Part shown: positions 63,444 to 64,000 of the stretch, in pieces
Layout of the letters: each line of letters starts with the position of its first letter
Position numbering within the stretch: position 1 is the stretch's first letter
NCBI GenBank assembly: GCA_913048525.1
Contig: CAJWWP010000001.1
Coordinates: 77,445-141,444, forward strand
From: GCA-002712965 sp913048525
Lineage (GTDB): Bacteria > Chloroflexota > Dehalococcoidia > Lucifugimonadales > UBA826
Direction of reading: 5' to 3'
Length of the DNA: 64,000 bases
Notes under the pieces: model-generated
The model's database searches: none
Told to the model about the DNA's origin: nothing
The model's input: the letters and a program-made list of their open reading frames with translations, nothing else
Made by a program: the position numbers and the translations under genes

Positions 63444-63561
63444 GGTTTCCTCCTCTTGAGTTTTCGTTTTCACACAAAAAACCGTTTAGCGACCAAGGCC
63501 AAGCCCGACCAAACAATGACAGGTCGTTGCTAGCTCATGTATCTCTAGACAATTGGCCGGC

Positions 63562-63590
63562 ATTATAGATTTGCGATTTCTCTGTGTCAA
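63562..63590 (-). promoter_or_regulatory. Perfect consensus sigma70 promoter of the ABC operon
   Basis: On the minus strand TTGACA (63585-63590), a 17-base spacer and TATAAT (63562-63567): all twelve consensus bases at the optimal spacing. It predicts a leader of about 110 bases before GTG 63443. No other promoter in the window is as strong. Confidence 0.8.
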
Positions 63591-63596
63591 ATACTT

Positions 63597-63625
63597 TTCG
63601 TGAGATTTGCTGTCGATTTCACGAA
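63597..63625. promoter_or_regulatory. Inverted repeat upstream of the ABC promoter (candidate regulator site)
   Basis: TTCGTGA (63597-63603) and TCACGAA (63619-63625) form a perfect 7-bp inverted repeat with centres 22 bases apart, two turns of helix. It lies just upstream of the -35, the usual place for an activator. The regulator is unknown; no regulator gene is adjacent. Confidence 0.5.
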
Positions 63626-63813
63626 TAAATTTTCATATGTATGTAATGTGAGGACTTTAAATCAGCTGTGCTAGGCAAAAAAGAATTAGTACGCTCACTG
63701 AGTATTTTCTTTGCAGTACCTGTGGGATTGTAATCGGCGATTGACTTGCTCGATTTCCCCATCTAGACTGGCCCGGCTCGATGAGAAACAAATTATAAAT
63801 GAGGGGATAAACG
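63626..63813. other. Gap between ABC operon and HpcH/HpaI gene
   Basis: The total gap from 63444 to 63813 is 370 bases and holds the ABC leader, promoter and inverted repeat. The remaining 188 bases contain a GAGGGG ribosome site before the last gene; no clear plus-strand promoter or RNA gene was seen. Confidence 0.4.
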
Positions 63814-64000
63814 ATGATGGAAATGCGTGAAAATAGGGCAAAACGCAAATTGGAACGAGGTGAGGTCGTAACCATGTTGATGGGCGAACATAACTCACCG
63901 GATATGATTGATTATTTAGGGCAATATGGCTTCGATTCCATATTTATTGAGGGTGAACACGGACCAGTGGACTTCGCTCAGGTTGCCAATCTCAGCAGGG
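63814..64000 (+). CDS. HpcH/HpaI-type aldolase, 3' truncated by window end
   Basis: The frame opens at ATG 63814 (or 63817) behind GAGGGG and runs off the window after 62 codons. The visible part has YLGQYGFDSIFIEGEHGPVD, matching the N-terminal HpcH/HpaI strand with the Glu-His pair; the copy at 20061 has Gln in place of that Glu. The divergent arrangement places it across a regulatory gap from the ABC importer. Confidence 0.8.
   Translation, partial: MMEMRENRAKRKLERGEVVTMLMGEHNSPDMIDYLGQYGFDSIFIEGEHGPVDFAQVANLSR

Noticed and set aside
1..64000. Insertion sequences, prophage, CRISPR, toxin-antitoxin or restriction genes
   Set aside because: No transposase, integrase, Cas, toxin-like or methylase motifs were recognised, and no direct repeat arrays were seen.

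Overview
The window reads as a slice of a free-living, probably marine, bacterial chromosome that is unusually rich in catabolic oxidoreductase paralogues. By inference it looks like the SAR202 branch of Chloroflexota. Reasons are the A+T-leaning genes, six luciferase-like flavin monooxygenases (LLM), three family III (CaiB/BaiF) CoA-transferases, six classical and three extended short-chain dehydrogenases (SDR), and a lipoprotein binding protein with a Val/Glu/Lys repeat tether. No rRNA, tRNA, insertion sequence, phage gene or CRISPR array was found. The only core-metabolism gene is plsY, plus an AlaX tRNA-editing protein. Taxonomy is inference and would need marker genes from outside the window.

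Layout. 3-10687 (+) is one long co-directional run: acyl-CoA carboxylase carboxyltransferase (cut by the window edge), two CoA-transferases, a biotinyl carrier protein, a SaoD/DsrE-like protein, a small metallophosphoesterase, a beta-propeller, a VOC protein, three tandem SDRs, a cupin, a 2-keto-4-pentenoate hydratase-like enzyme and a metallo-beta-lactamase (MBL) hydrolase. 10714-24390 alternates short blocks: an acyl-CoA-dehydrogenase-fold flavoprotein, four LLMs, an SDR lacking its catalytic lysine, Gfo/Idh/MocA and beta-hydroxyacid dehydrogenases, an MBL hydrolase, an HpcH/HpaI aldolase, an MFS carrier and an alpha/beta hydrolase. 24570-30118 (+) is a CoA-transferase, a ThDP-dependent lyase, a double-hotdog dehydratase-like protein and a flavin halogenase-like monooxygenase. 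30135-35826 holds an MFS carrier, an amidase, an epimerase, a fumarylacetoacetate-hydrolase-family protein and an LLM.

35896-39528 (-) is a DUF1800/DUF1501/NHL-propeller operon behind a good sigma70-type promoter. 39794-42924 (+) pairs a VOC dioxygenase-like protein with a two-component-type flavin hydroxylase, then an amidase. 42978-50286 holds a D-aminoacylase-like amidohydrolase, an LLM, AlaX, a thiolase-like/DUF35 pair, an epimerase with a newly noticed 50-residue membrane ORF before it, and plsY. 50313-56723 holds a small membrane protein, an Eis-like acetyltransferase, a CocE/NonD hydrolase, a DHA2 carrier and a hydantoinase-like enzyme. 56748-58513 (-) is SDR-type threonine dehydrogenase and a FabG-like SDR. 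58662-63443 (-) is a dipeptide-type ABC importer (binding protein and two permeases, no ATPase here) with two small membrane proteins. The window ends inside an HpcH/HpaI aldolase.

Together the genes look like a kit for taking up and dismantling diverse organic matter: hydroxylation or Baeyer-Villiger-type oxidation, ring cleavage, C-C hydrolysis or hydration, aldol cleavage, CoA activation by transfer, and amide, hydantoin or ester hydrolysis. The most striking non-coding element is the start of the ABC operon: a perfect TTGACA-17-TATAAT promoter with an inverted repeat directly upstream of -35, a consensus ribosome site, G/C-ending codons in the binding-protein gene and an attenuator-like hairpin after it. 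No single wholly new system can be proved from the sequence. The best candidates are the CoA-transferase/ThDP lyase/hotdog/halogenase block, the thiolase/DUF35 pair, and the split biotin-carboxylase plus CoA-transferase operon.
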